Assembly: GCA_910589415.1 (NCBI GenBank) | Contig: OU342632.1 | Span: 50,209,341 to 50,273,340, forward strand | From: Malachius bipustulatus | Taxonomy: Eukaryota > Arthropoda > Insecta > Coleoptera > Melyridae | Reading direction: 5' to 3' | DNA: 64,000 bases | Shown: positions 51,056 to 62,559 of the stretch, piece by piece | Position numbering within the stretch: the first letter of the stretch is position 1 | How the letters are laid out: the number at the start of each line of letters is the position of its first letter | Translations under genes and position numbers: made by a program | Notes under the pieces: model-generated | The model's input: the letters and a program-made list of their open reading frames with translations, nothing else | Databases searched by the model: none | Told to the model about the DNA's origin: nothing

Positions 51056-54000
51056 GCCGGCCACTCACTATTATACTGCAGCGCAGTACGACAGGATCTT
51101 ACTTAGTGGAGCGAAATCGGACCAAAAATGTGTTGTTTTTTTTTTTTGGCGTATAACCAGCTGCCACTTATACGTATGATGTATTAGACTACTCCCGACA
51201 AGAAATGGACATTTACGACATTTTTCCATAGGTCAGGACTTTTTAAATTGAAAAAAATTGCAAAAATTTGTAATTCAGAAAAATTGCTTTTTAACAATAT
51301 AAATTGTCATATCTTTGAAACTAATTGAGCTATCGACGAAATTTTTTTTTTAGATATAAGTGCATACATAAGCGCTTCTTTTGGAGGTAATCTTGTTTTA
51401 AGGACTTTTATATTTGATTGTGAAATCAAAAGTTCATTGAAAATTTCCACAAAATGTATTGATATTTTCAGTTAGCGAGAAACTTTGTTATTTTTGAAAA
51501 TTTATTTACACATGCAGCGAAGAAATTGGAGCCAAAATATTAAGAAAGTTTTTAAAAGATAAATTTTTGTTGTATGTTTGGTAGTTATTGAATTATGAAT
51601 TTTTAATTGTGATCTAATCCGCGCGATGGCTGAAGTGTAAGCTTACGCACGGACGCATAGCCAGTCGCTTCCCTCTCTAGTATGTGTTTGTGGTATCGTC
51701 GGGCTGAGAATACCTAAATATTTTAATTACTTTTGTAGCTTTTCCTTCATTCCCTATGATAGATAGTTAAGTAAAAACTTTCCACTTAAAATACTTTCTT
51801 TTTTTAACATAATTCGCTTTCCGCATTCAGCTTGCCGTTTTTCCTCACAAGCAAGTAAGTAGGTAATATGATTATTAATGACAACATACCTTGTAGGTAG
51901 ATATTCTCGGTTTTTGTACAACTGTCTTGTCTTTAACACTCACAGCTTTTTTACAAATAAATCATTGAACACACGTTGTTGAATAAAACTCTAAAAGGAT
52001 CGAAAGATGTATAATTGCATGGTCAACCATGGCTAACCAGTCAATCATTTTCAGAATCTAATTCTATCGGGTGTTTTTTTATTAAGGAAATGCTTTTTTC
52101 AACTGTTTATAGAATTGATCAAGGCAAATAACTTTTTCAGATAAGTTTTCCTAAAAAAGTAGAAAATAAATGAGATACAGCCTTTGTAAGTTAAAAATAT
52201 TTAAAGTTCAGCCCTGTGATGAATTAGATATCATCCACCAGAATTGGCTTAATGTGATAAATTAATGTAACTAAACTGATTTCATGCAATCAACAATCAG
52301 AAAAGCACTTCCAACACATAAGGTTACCTGGGTAAACAAAACGAAAACTAACATGGAGCAAACGAAAATAACTGAAGTATAATAGGTAATGTTTATTAAT
52401 AGGTATAAGTTAAATGAAAAAACAAAGCAGGATGGAAATTTTCATTTTATTTCTACCCATTTTTATTTCCTGTTATTTTGCTTTTGTTTCCTAGGTAACC
52501 TTACGTACTCGATTTTTAATTGTTTAGCAAAATCAGTTTGGCAAAGTACCTATGTAGTTGAATTTACTTGAATCTGGACTTTATTTTTTTTTAGCTTCCA
52601 AAGGCTGTATCTCGTTTATTTGTGAGTTTTTTTAACTAAGAAAAGTTATTTATAATACACAGTCGAAAAAAGTATCGCCTTAAAAGACATCCCACCCCAT
52701 ATGAATATTGGCTTATTAATTTATGTCAATTCAGGTATTATAGTATGTAGGTAGTTCGTATTTTTTGTTTTATTTCACATATTTTTTCGAGGTTTATTCT
52801 TCGGTATACGCAGTTACCATTAAATAGGTGCACGTATATACATACATACTACCAAATACTCTATCCTTACCTAGGTCTAGAGTATTTGATACTACCTACC
52901 TTGCCTCGTACCTTGCTGACTTCAGGCTTCCTCATACTCACTGCAAGATCATAACTTAATTAAATATAATTTGGTGATAACCAGTTACTTACGTATATTC
53001 TTTGTAGCTAGGTACTGTAATTTATAAGTTTGGTGGGTAGGTAGGTGATTGAAGAAACCTACAAAATTTTCAAAATTTATAAAAATACGTAATAAAATTC
53101 CATAATCTGCACAAACACTTTCTAAACAATTTATGTACCTAGGTACCTATTATTTTTATAAGTTACTTTTCATGGTGCGCTACAAACAATAATTAGGTAT
53201 TTTTATTTTATGTTTGGTCTTCTACAATTTTCAAAACGACCTGTAGATATTTTATACTTTTGATTACAGATCAATATATTGATTTAAGATGAAGAAAAAA
53301 CATTCGTTTATGGCACATTTCAATAAACAAAAGGTATATACTTATATTATAATTTGAATTCCATATTCATTTTGATGTCCAATAACAATAATTATTAACA
53401 TTAACGTATAATAATAATTATTCTACCTACAATAATAATACCTACGTTCTACTTTAAATTTAATTAGTTTTTGAAGCCCAAATATTAAAAAAATTTAATA
53501 TGCTTTTTTGGGAACGTTTGAGAACATTCACGTGTATTTGCTGTATTTGCTGGTCATACTGACCAGAAAACTGGTCCAAATACCTTAAATGTTTACCTGA
53601 CAGGTAAAGTGGGACCAGTCTGAGTGTAAGACTGAAAAAATATGTCTTATAGCTTATATTATACCTTATTCCTATATTTCGATTAATGTAGGCCTTGCAT
53701 TTGACTCGGCGCTCTCTATGTAAGGGGTAGCGCACGATATTGGCGCGACATCGGTTGAAAAAAAGGTCATAACTACCAAACGGCAATCGCTACAAAGAAT
53801 AATTTTTATACAAAAACTTCTACTATATCTTGGCTTCATGTTGTTCGCTGTATGTGTACAAAAATTTTCACAAATAAAAAAGTTTGTCGCTTAGTGAAAA
53901 TATCAATACACGTTTTGCAACATGCATCGTTTGTATTATTTTTGCGAATCAGCTATATATACTTAAGGGCAGCAAGACACACGATTGGAAGCGCCCATTT

Positions 54001-54312
54001 GTCTGCTTTAATTTGATGAAAAAATCATTTTAATATCTTGATTACTTTCAAAGATATAGTCATGTAAATGTTCAAAAGTACAATTTTTTTTAATCATAAA
54101 TTTTTATGTTTTTTTCAAATATCAAAGTCGTGACCTACCCAAAAATGTCGTAAATAGCCGTTTTCAATGCAAAATTATGCAATGAACAAAACCTATTAGG
54201 TCTGACCTGGTTATACGTCAAAAAAAAAAAAATCGATAACGGAGCGACTTTTACACCGAATTTCGCTCCACTAACTACCAAATTGTACAACTTCGCAGAC
54301 AATTATTGTATA
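51056..54312. mobile_element. Large inverted-arm element GCCGGCCACTCACTAT
   Basis: The left end GCCGGCCACTCACTAT is followed by TGCAGCGCAGTACGACAGG and TTAGTGGAGCGAAATCGG. Arms at 51100-51600 and 53760-54310 are diverged inverted copies (GGCGTATAACCAG / CTGGTTATACGTC; CATTTACGACATTTTT-like; TATTGATATTTTCA; TTTGGTAGTTAT). The right terminus is cut where a second copy begins at 54313. The 2-kb centre contains a separate foldback (52070-52690) and otherwise unrecognised sequence. No transposase. Confidence 0.6.
52070..52690. mobile_element. Imperfect foldback element
   Basis: AATAAATGAGATACAGCCTT (52166) pairs with AGGCTGTATCTCGTTTATTT (52601). AAGGTTACCTGGGTAAACAAA (first 20 nt used; about 52319) pairs with TTTGTTTCCTAGGTAACCTT (52483), giving concentric inverted arms. 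Termini and target site are not resolved. Confidence 0.5.
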
Positions 54313-55695
54313 CGGCCACTCACTATCCAGCCGTGCAGTATTGGGCAGTTCTCGTCGAGTAGAGACGTCGGACAGAGAAAAATTTGTAATTAGTAGCAGC
54401 TGTAATTTGTGTTTGTAAATCAAAAAATGAAAGAAAAGATAATATACTAGTCGAAAATATTGATGCAAGGAATGGTTGCTAAAAATAAATCAATTGTGAT
54501 TGAATCAAAATGTTTATACAGGGTGTCTTGCTAAGGTTGGCCACCGGCCATATCTCGGAAACTAATGGGCCTATAACCTCAAAATAAAAAATTTCCAGAC
54601 ATAAGTGATCACGAGAAATTCAATGAAAATATTTTCAAGATGGCCGCACTTCCGGAAATACCGGATGTTGACACCTACTTCGTTATTTTAACGGAAACAC
54701 CCTGTAAAATATTATATTTTTTAAATGTCTGACAAAATTGAATACAGGTGGTTTTCACCATTCGAATTTAGATTGAGCGGTTTAGGATTTATAAACAAGT
54801 GAAAATCGAAAATTTTCAACTTCAAAGCAGTGTAGAACTAGAACGGCTCAAGATATCTAAAAACGGTTTACATGTCCCTATCCTAACTTTTCATGTTTTA
54901 TCCCAGTATGTGGAGTAAATTTCAGTACAGGGTGATGAAAATTATCCGATTTTTCATCACCCTGTATTAAAATTTAAACCAAATAGTAGGATACTATGTG
55001 AAAATTTAAGATAGGGACATGTAAACCGTTTTTAGATATCTTGAGATGTTCTAGTTCTACACTGCTTTGAAGTTGATAATTTTCGATTTTCACTTGTTTA
55101 TAACTCCTAAACCGCTCAATCTAAATTCCAATAGTGAAAACCACCTGTATTTGATTTCTGCAGACATTTAAAAAATATAATATTTTACAGGGTGTTTCCG
55201 TTAAAATAACGAAGTAGGTGTCAACATCCGGTATTTCCGGAAGTGCGGCCATCTTGAAAATATTTTCATTCAATTTCTCGTGATCACTTATGTTTGGAAA
55301 TTTTTTATTTTGAGGTTCTAGGCCCATTAGGTTCCGAGATATAGCCGGTGGCCAGCCTTAAGCAGACACCCTGTATATTACAAAAAACTCGTTTAAAAAA
55401 ATTATTATATTTACTAGACATATCTATTTATTAAAAACCCCAAATTTATTGAAATAAACAGCTAATAAGCACGTAAGCACGTACTTTGTTGTATGATTTT
55501 GCCGGCCATCGCCACACACGCTCCAATTCATATCCAATTGCATGCGATCCGACAAAATTGTACTGCTGCAGTTAAAAAGTTTTAACTGCAAGACGAGCCC
55601 GATTTCGTCGGTCGTAGACACACACTATCAAATATCGTACGATCTTGTCGAATCCAACCAAATTGTACTGCGCCGCAGTACCGTGAGTGGCCGGC
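54313..55695. mobile_element. Second GCCGGCCACTCAC element, split by a foldback
   Basis: The left end CGGCCACTCACTATCCAG and right end CGCAGTACCGTGAGTGGCCGGC are inverted. Removing the foldback at 54519-55373 leaves about 530 bp. Several ATTGTACTGC(T/G)GCAG motifs occur toward the right end, which may be subterminal binding sites. Related to 51056-54312 by its ends only. Confidence 0.65.
54519..55373. mobile_element. Foldback element CAGGGTGTCTTGCTAAGG
   Basis: An 855-bp near-perfect palindrome with arms of about 400 bp, ends CAGGGTGTCTTGCTAAGG and the inverse CCTTAAGCAGACACCCTG, flanked by TATA (54515-54518, 55374-55377). A second CAGGGTGTTTCCGTTAAA-type end sits within each arm (54700, 55192), and a small palindrome CAGGGTGATGAAAA/TTTTCATCACCCTG (54930-54967) forms the centre. 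So at least three concentric palindromes are present. Confidence 0.85.
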
Positions 55696-56876
55696 TTTAG
55701 AGTTGCCGCGATTTTAAGATATTACGGTGCAAATTTATTTTGGACAGCTTTTATAGGAGTCACACGCAAAATTCAACTTCCATTTCGAAATGTCTTATGA
55801 TGCATTTGTTAAAATTGAAAAAATGGTTTTATTGTCTGTAGTTATACAATTTTATCGGTTAAGCAATTTTAGAGAAATTAGGTAGATAAAAAGTTTTCAG
55901 TTTGTGACGTCATTTTAATTATTGCCGTCATGTTATTAAAATTATGTCACGATAGAATTAAAACAGTGATGTATTTTGATCAAGAAAATGACATTTGCAG
56001 CCAGTTTGTAGCTGACTTTGATCCGTTGAGTAGAACTTATGAGTTTTTCTAAATGGAACGGAAAATAAAGATCTTACAGCTGCTGTTTTCGTGAACTTCT
56101 CTGTACCCTCTAGTGCGTTTCATCATCCTCGTTATTAGATTTTATGGGAAATATATACTCACATATATTCAGGATCCAATTTACTGTGCCAGATCATATG
56201 TATAGGGAAACGAACGTACCTGAAAAGAAATAAGATTCAGTAATTTAGGTAATAGCTCGAGATAAAATTGTGTTATCAAGAAGTCGAACAGCGGTAATTT
56301 CATCAATCAAGGCGACAAACTCCTGAAAGGACTAACCTGTAAAACCATTGGTGGGTCTTTTCCAAGTAACTAAACATGTTCAAATATAAATAAAATTCAA
56401 TTAAAATATAGAAATAATAGGTACATTTTCTTACAAGTAATAAAAATTAAATTTGATTATTTAAAAAAAAAAGTTCAGAATATCTGATTGTGGACCAAAA
56501 GTGTCCCACATTCAGACAAACACTTCCACAAATAGACACTAAGTAGTAACATATTTTATATTGTATATACATATTTTCATGTTGCCTAATTCGTATTACG
56601 ACAAGGTTAGGTTAGAAGATAAACATACCAAATCTGCATTTATTACTGTCTACCGTTATTTTATTGTTGTTTGTAATCATTCATTCTCGACACACGGCGA
56701 GTGATAAGGTAATAAGTGAAAAGTGAATCATGTGATTGATTGAATTGCAGAACCACGGCAGAACCAGAACAGCTTAACAAACATACATAAAACTAGCGAG
56801 CGTTTTCCAGCTACGAGCTAATGAAATCAATCAAGAGAACTCAAAGGAGGATTGCTGACTGCACTGTATAAACATA
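55696..56876. other. Non-coding, nothing recognised
   Basis: AT-rich, no supported feature. Confidence 0.3.
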
Positions 56877-57246
56877 ATGGGTACGTTCACTTGACGTCAA
56901 CTGTTGAGTTATTGAGGTAGCGCTTGCGTTCACTAGTCACCGCTCACTATTTACCTTTGCTAAACTGTTGAATATTTCTGTGAGCGTAAATTTTTCACGC
57001 TCAGCACAGTCAACGTATGTTGCTGACATGCGCAAAGTGGAAAGTAAAAATTGCAAGTAAGAATGTCCCTGATACAATCAGCGACAAAGAAATGATAATA
57101 ATTATTTCTATGAACTTGAAACATATCCAGAAACATGTCTCTCGATCTCAACAATGCGTTCAGACTATTTCCAACATGTTGCAATAGCTAACACTCAACC
57201 GTTTTGCGCTGTTATTTAACAGTTGACGTCAGGTGAACGTACCCAT
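56877..57246. mobile_element. TIR MITE ATGGGTACGTTCACTTGACG
   Basis: A 370-bp element with inverted ends ATGGGTACGTTCACTTGACG then TCAACTGTT, and the inverse AACAGTTGACGTCAGGTGAA to CGTACCCAT. TA flanks on both sides (56875-56876, 57247-57248). A 74-codon antisense frame spans the interior without recognisable motif. Confidence 0.75.
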
Positions 57247-58874
57247 TAATTCATATTGTCAGGTACGCCCGATCACTCCAGAGTCCCAGTCGTAATGTCC
57301 TGTCCGTCGCTCGTCGCTCGACTGGCTAGCCTTGCCGTTGAATTGCAAGCAGAGGGCTATGAGCAACTCACAAGTACGGTCACCGGTTTTATAGAAATTC
57401 TCCAACTCTTTACTGGTGGGCAGATTCCCGCTTCGAAGTCAAAAATGAAATAAGTTTGCTAAGCCGGACAACGTGACCTGGTTGAGCGTTGAGAGCGTAC
57501 CTATAGTCCATTTTTTATCTACATGGACTTGTCAAACAACTGTCAAGTTGGTAGCCTGTGCAATCTTTAAACAGTAATTTTGATATTCTCTGATGGTTGC
57601 CTGCTTCCTTAACCTTGACAAAAAATTTACGTTGTGACTAGAATTACGGCAACACTCCCGGACTCGGGTACAGGCTATGACGTCACCTGCAAAACATATT
57701 TCCTTGTTGCACTGTTATAAAATGCAAATTAAAAAATTTTAACCAATTTTCTTTAAAAATGGTTCTTTTCTAGTAGATATTAACCTTTTGAGGATAAATT
57801 TAACTGTTGTTTAGCATGAATTTATCTAATGACGTTTTGTGAAAACTGAGTGGGGCTCCTCAGCCGCTACTCTAGTCACAGCAAAAACGCCAAGGAACTT
57901 ATTGAAGACTTTTGTTAAAGTTGTCAAACTATTCAACTAAATTAAATTCAAAATTAATAAAATGCCGAATTAGGAATTGAGAAAGCGTAAAGAAATTTAA
58001 GCAATAAAATTTACAAATTTAATTTCGTGAAATGAACTGTGAAAAAGTTTTGTAAAAAACAGAACACTCAGACAACAATTTTAACATTTAATTTGAATAT
58101 AAAATTTCCTCTGTGTTATTTTTTTGATAATTGTTTCAATTTCGTTACGCTATCGCAATTCCTAATTCTTATACACATTTTATTTATTATTATTTTCGTC
58201 ATTTGTCATTCGATTTAAAAATGTTTGCTTTTATTGTGTTCTGTATAAAAAAATCTATCGGCCAAGGTGTCGCAGGGGGTACTTTTCCATTTGACTTTTC
58301 GAATATGGGGTTGCTACCCCCTAGGGGTGACAAGGTGGGGGGTTGGGGTTGACAACTACTTTCCCGAATGACAGTTTAAAAATAACAGTTGACATTTTTT
58401 GCATTTTTTAGAAATTATTTTTTTATTAAAGTTAGAGAATTTATTCCTTATTTTTCTCGCGCACTGTATAACCACAATAATAATATATGCACTCAAAAGT
58501 TATTTTACAAGTTAATATTGAAATTATTGCATTATTATAAAATCCAAATTCAAAATTTTATCCATTAGGGAGGATGTAAACCGTAAAAAGACTAAAATTA
58601 ATCGAAATTTCCTTGATATTCAACAAAATAATTACAGTTCGGCAGGTTCACCAGCAGAAATCTGGTGGTTAACTTTATCAGCCGGATAGGCAAATAATTT
58701 TATTTTATACTAATACATTATAACTAGATAAACCCTTGGTTACCGTAACTATAAACATATTCCTAACTCCCTTGGGAGTTATACTGGGCTGTGATTACTC
58801 CTTAACTCCCTCTAATGAATTAACAAAAATAAACCGACAATTGTCATTAAACATCATTTTTTGTTTAATTCTTG
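57247..58874. other. Mostly non-coding; small unrecognised ORF
   Basis: 57256-57453 is a 65-codon frame (PSLVARLASLAVELQAEGYE, QLTSTVTGFIEILQLFTGGQ) that looks helical and protein-like, but I cannot assign it; it might be an exon or gag-like fragment. A G-rich patch at 58307-58348 has runs GGGG, GGGGGG and GGGG close together. Otherwise nothing is seen except the solo MITE end noted separately. Confidence 0.3.
58440..58472 (-). mobile_element. Solo end of the CAGTGCGCGAG MITE family
   Basis: ATTTATTCCTTATTTTTCTC then GCGCACTGTA is the right terminus of the palindromic MITE at 14027-14792 with one substitution. No second end is found nearby, so it is a truncated copy. Confidence 0.65.
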
Positions 58875-59970
58875 TTATAGAAATTTAGCCATTTTTACCC
58901 TTTTCGTACCCACGCCACTATCTTATTAATAAAAATAATGCAAATTTCATTGCATCAACTCAAATTTAACATAATTTTCTCCCAATCCTGGTAATTTGGT
59001 TTGAAAGTTTTTTGTTTCTAACTTGCTTATTTAGGGGTTCAAAATCCAGCCATTTTTCCTAAAATTGAAAAGGCCGTTATTTTGGAACGGCCTGACCGAT
59101 CTTACTCAAATAGAGTACCAGACGACTCATTGTGGCTATACCTTACACCAAAAAAAAAAAATCAGCCCCCTAGATTGAAAACTGCGACCAGAAACCGTGC
59201 CTCGTTGACGTTTTTTTTTTTTTTTTTTTTGAAATTTGGAAGTAACGCAACTTTGGGATTTTTTTTTACAAAAATCAAACGTCATCCCTAACTTTTACAA
59301 GGGTAAAAAATTTAATTCACTAATCTTGAAAGATTGAAAGACTACAGAAGCGTTTTTAAATTTTTTGAGAAATAAACATGATGTAAAAATAATTCGAGTA
59401 TCTCCGCCGTTTTTCTTATTTGCTTCTCAAGATTTTTGGGGGTTATTAAATGATACTAGTGTATTTGTCTACTGTAAAAATTTCAGTTCAATTCCTTAAA
59501 ATTGTGCTCATAAAAGGTTATAGAAATTTAGCCATTTTTTCCCTTTTCCTACCCACGCTATTAGTCACTTATATTACTATTTATTAATTAGCCACTGACT
59601 TATTAATAAAAATAATGCAAATTTGGTAGCATTAACTCCAATTTCAAGTAACTTTCTTCCAATCGTGTTGATTTGGATCTAAAAAAATGTTTCCATCTCA
59701 AGTGCACTACCCAGACCACTGCTGGTGGATATCTTACTACCACAAAAATTTCAGCCCCCTAATTGAAAACTGCGACCTGAAATGATACCACAAGAACCGG
59801 ATTTCTGGGTTTTTGAAAGGACACCCTGTAGAAGTAACGCGACTTTTGGAAATTTTTTCAACGAAAATGTAACATAATTCCAAAGTTTTACAAGGATACT
59901 AAATTTCGTTCACTCATTTTGAAAGATATAGTTGTAGGTATGTTTTTACAATAACTAATAAATGGTTGGT
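58875..59970 (+). repeat. ~0.64-kb tandem repeat, first block
   Basis: The phrase TATAGAAATTTAGCCATTTT followed by CCCACGC(C/T) occurs at 58880 and 59520, a spacing of about 640 bp. Between them, in fixed order, come ATTTTTCCTAAAATTGAAAA, CCCCTAGATTGAAAACTGCG, GAAGTAACGC, CATGATGTAAAAA, TCTCCGCC and GTCTACTGTAAAAATTTCAG. The second unit is cut off after about 450 bp. No coding potential. The family is unknown: a satellite or the repeat part of a larger element. Confidence 0.7.
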
Positions 59971-60325
59971 ACATAATACTTTTATGAAGATGGTGTTTTT
60001 ATAGAGGTGTTGTTATAAAGGGTGTTGGAAAAATACACAAAATTTCTATATTTTTTGTTGTGGTACGGACCTGCATTCAAATTTTTAAAGAGTTTAATGA
60101 GATACAGAAGTACTTTCAGACATCATTCGCAAATTTCAATAGACTACAACAAATTATGTTCTTTATACATTAAACAAATTTACATTTTTGAATGTCATGA
60201 ACCAGTTTTATAGCGGAACTGCAAAAACTACATTGTTTAATTCAAAATTTTCGCTAATTTAAGGGTACAGAGGGCTCGATAAAGGGTGTTGTTTTACGAC
60301 CACTAGCATTTATTAATTTTTTGTA
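59971..60325. other. Insert between tandem-repeat blocks
   Basis: A short AT-rich stretch with a 63-codon frame (60022-60213) lacking motifs. It ends in TTTATTAATTTTTTGTA (60309-60325), the left target duplication of the following SINE. Confidence 0.35.
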
Positions 60326-60549
60326 TCGGTCACAATAGCCAAACTATTATTACAGTTTCGGTCAAACGATCTCTAAAGTGCAGAATGGCTTTGTTTGGTC
60401 AGTACTTGGATGGGTGACCGATTAAAGTGGTAAAAGAGTTCCAAGACCGATCGTGCTCCGGGAGGTATGTTAAAAAGGGGCCCTTGAGGCTACTTGAAAA
60501 CTTCAGATACTTAGGCTTTACCACATCCATACAATATTTATAAATTTTT
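60326..60549 (+). mobile_element. 5S rRNA-derived SINE, copy 2
   Basis: Begins TCGGTCACAATAGCCAAACT and contains GTCAGTACTTGGATGGGTGA (60398-60417) like 5S rRNA, then the same body as copy 1 (GACCGATCGTGCTCCGGGAG, CTACTTGAAAACTTC, GGCTTTACCACA). Flanked by a perfect 17-bp duplication TTTATTAATTTTTTGTA (60309-60325 and 60550-60566), direct proof of retroposition. It lacks about 35 bp of body present in copy 1 (the CCCGACTGCTTCACAGCAGT hairpin region). Confidence 0.88.
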
Positions 60550-60968
60550 TTTATTAATTTTTTGTAAGTCCGGACCTGGATCTTTCTTCCGGCTATTATT
60601 TCAAATGTTTATGCAGTGAAATGAAAACTTCTTAACTAAATTTAAAAAAATTATACAGAATGGTTCGTTAGCTATGGCCTTCGAAAGAAATTGGCGATAT
60701 TCATAAAACAGCCTGTATCTATGAAGGACGTGAGATCCATTAACCATGGGTTTTTTAGAACCACCTCGGTGTTCTCTATCCGCAGTTAAGGTTTGTCCGT
60801 TTACGAATGGAACACCCTGAATATGTATATCGTGGGCAGGTGAATTTTGGAAAACTACTTTTTCGCGATCTGGGGGTCAGGATCGATGGACATTTGACGA
60901 GTTTGGGTGATTTTCGAAAAATGATGTCGTCTTCAATAGTGTATTTTTTTATTAAAAAATACACTAAT
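60550..60968. other. Non-coding, nothing recognised
   Basis: Begins with the right target duplication of the SINE. Short frames on both strands in 60776-61031 overlap the MITE and are not genes. Confidence 0.35.
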
Positions 60969-61129
60969 GTCCGTATTCATCAAACTTCAAAATATAACTC
61001 TGGGGTTATTTTTGAATTTTCTGACAACTAATTGGTCTAATGCTCAAACCCTACGAACGCTACGAATTTTAAACCAATTACATGTTCCAAAATATAGCCC
61101 CAGGGTTATATTTATTGATGAATGCGGAC
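60969..61129. mobile_element. 161-bp MITE GTCCGTATTCATCAA
   Basis: Inverted ends GTCCGTATTCATCAAACTTC and the inverse of GTCCGCATTCATCAATAAAT, with the inner block AAAATATAACTCTGGGGTTA opposite its inverse. Flanked by CTAAT on both sides (60964-60968, 61130-61134), a likely 5-bp target duplication. A truncated relative is at 62159-62300. Confidence 0.8.
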
Positions 61130-62158
61130 CTAATAGCTTCATAAAACCGAAAAGTAAGATTAACCATGCAAATTACGAGTTGAAGTTATCTGGCAGTTAA
61201 AAAGTTAACCTTGAAAGCTGAAAAAGCTTTATAATTATTATACTAGGTCTATTATAGACCTGTTGCTTTTTTAACTGGCAGATAGGGACTAACTACGAGT
61301 TATCTTCCTTTACCAGCGTTTATAATATTGGCTGCTAATATATTGAATTATTTTTTGGTGCTAGTGCTGATATGCAATAGCCAATCTTTAATGAAGGGAT
61401 GATGGCACTGTCTGCCCTAGCATTGGATATAAATCGGTGATTATACAAATGAATAACTAAAGGAAATCATTGTAGAAAATACCGCTTTAATCGAACCTAG
61501 CATCACTTGATTTTTCAGGAGGCTTTATTTTCTTAATGTAGGTTCTAGATTGAAACAACAACAACACTTCATGACATCCAGAGTTATGTATGTATTAATG
61601 TATTCATATGAATGTAAAAAATATCGATCCATAGTTGAGAGCGGGATCCTTGTGTACGTAGGTCAGGTAGCGGTCAATGTCATGATAATGGGAGAATATT
61701 ACTTACGCAAAATTAAATTTTACTGATTTCTGTTACGATAGAAATTTAACTATTATCCTAAGTCATTTTATTTGTATCTTTATCATTGTATATCATTGTA
61801 TAAAATAGTGGAATATATGGAATGATTTGCTATGTATGTATAATAATGGATACGAATGTTTTATGTATCACCGTTCAGCAGCTGCCAAATTGCAACGAGA
61901 AAAACTTCCTTGAAATTAAAAATTATAGCTGAGGTTATTGCACAAAAAAAAAACTTTAAAAAAACAGAAGCGATTTTTTGTTTAATATTCCCAACTATGC
62001 TAAAAAGGTTTGATTTCATTTTGATATCCTTCATCTGTTTTGCCTCGACGGTGAACTCTTGCTACCTTTTGCACAGTTGTCACTTATTGTTATATTTGCT
62101 TACTGATTCTTTGTCACTTTTCTTCGGTATTTTATAAAAATAGGCAAGAACTCTTATG
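61130..62158. other. Non-coding DNA
   Basis: 61317-61340 (TTTATAATATTGGCTGCTAA) matches an end of the CAGC-type MITE at 5139/20809 and is a solo terminus. The rest shows nothing recognised. Confidence 0.4.
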
Positions 62159-62300
62159 TCCGTATTCATAAAACTTTAAAATATAACTCTGGGGTTATAT
62201 TTTGAATTTTCTGATAGCTGATTGGTCTAATGCCCTACGAACGCTACCAGTTTTAAACCAATCACATGTTCTAAAAAACCTTCTTGCGCATCAATCGCAG
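62159..62300. mobile_element. Truncated copy of the GTCCGTATTCAT MITE
   Basis: GTCCGTATTCATAAAACTTT, ATATAACTCTGGGGTTATA, TGATTGGTCTAATGC and AAACCAATCACATGTTC correspond to the left and middle of 60969-61129. The right terminus is missing or replaced. Confidence 0.7.
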
Positions 62301-62559
62301 AAACAGTGTATTTTTATGCGATTCAACTATGAAAATTTTTGCCGCCTTTTAAATTGGCTTTCTGAATTTTTCAATAGTCAGGTCGAATTTACGTAGTGGT
62401 TTACTGTGAAAATTTCATTTCATTTCGTTTGAAAGCGTGCCATAAAATAGATTTTTACATATTATAATAAACCAAAAAAAAAATTGGCAAAATTTAACAA
62501 TTTCGTCTCTTGTCCTATATACCCGCCACTGACTAACTTTAAAAAGTTACAGGCCGCGA
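62301..62559. other. Non-coding, nothing recognised
   Basis: Short spacer before the second tandem-repeat block. Confidence 0.3.

Noticed and set aside
51617..51720. tRNA-like sequence (GCGCGATGGCTGAAGTG)
   Set aside because: Resembles a Leu/Ser tRNA D-arm region but no B box or cloverleaf follows.
53460..53786. 108-codon antisense frame
   Set aside because: Lies in a diverged arm of an inverted-repeat element and has no motif.
54515..55377. CRISPR-like or satellite array from repeated CAGGGTG
   Set aside because: The copies are inverted ends of foldback elements, not direct repeats with spacers.
58307..58348. G-quadruplex regulatory site
   Set aside because: G-runs are uneven and no promoter or gene is nearby; noted only as composition.
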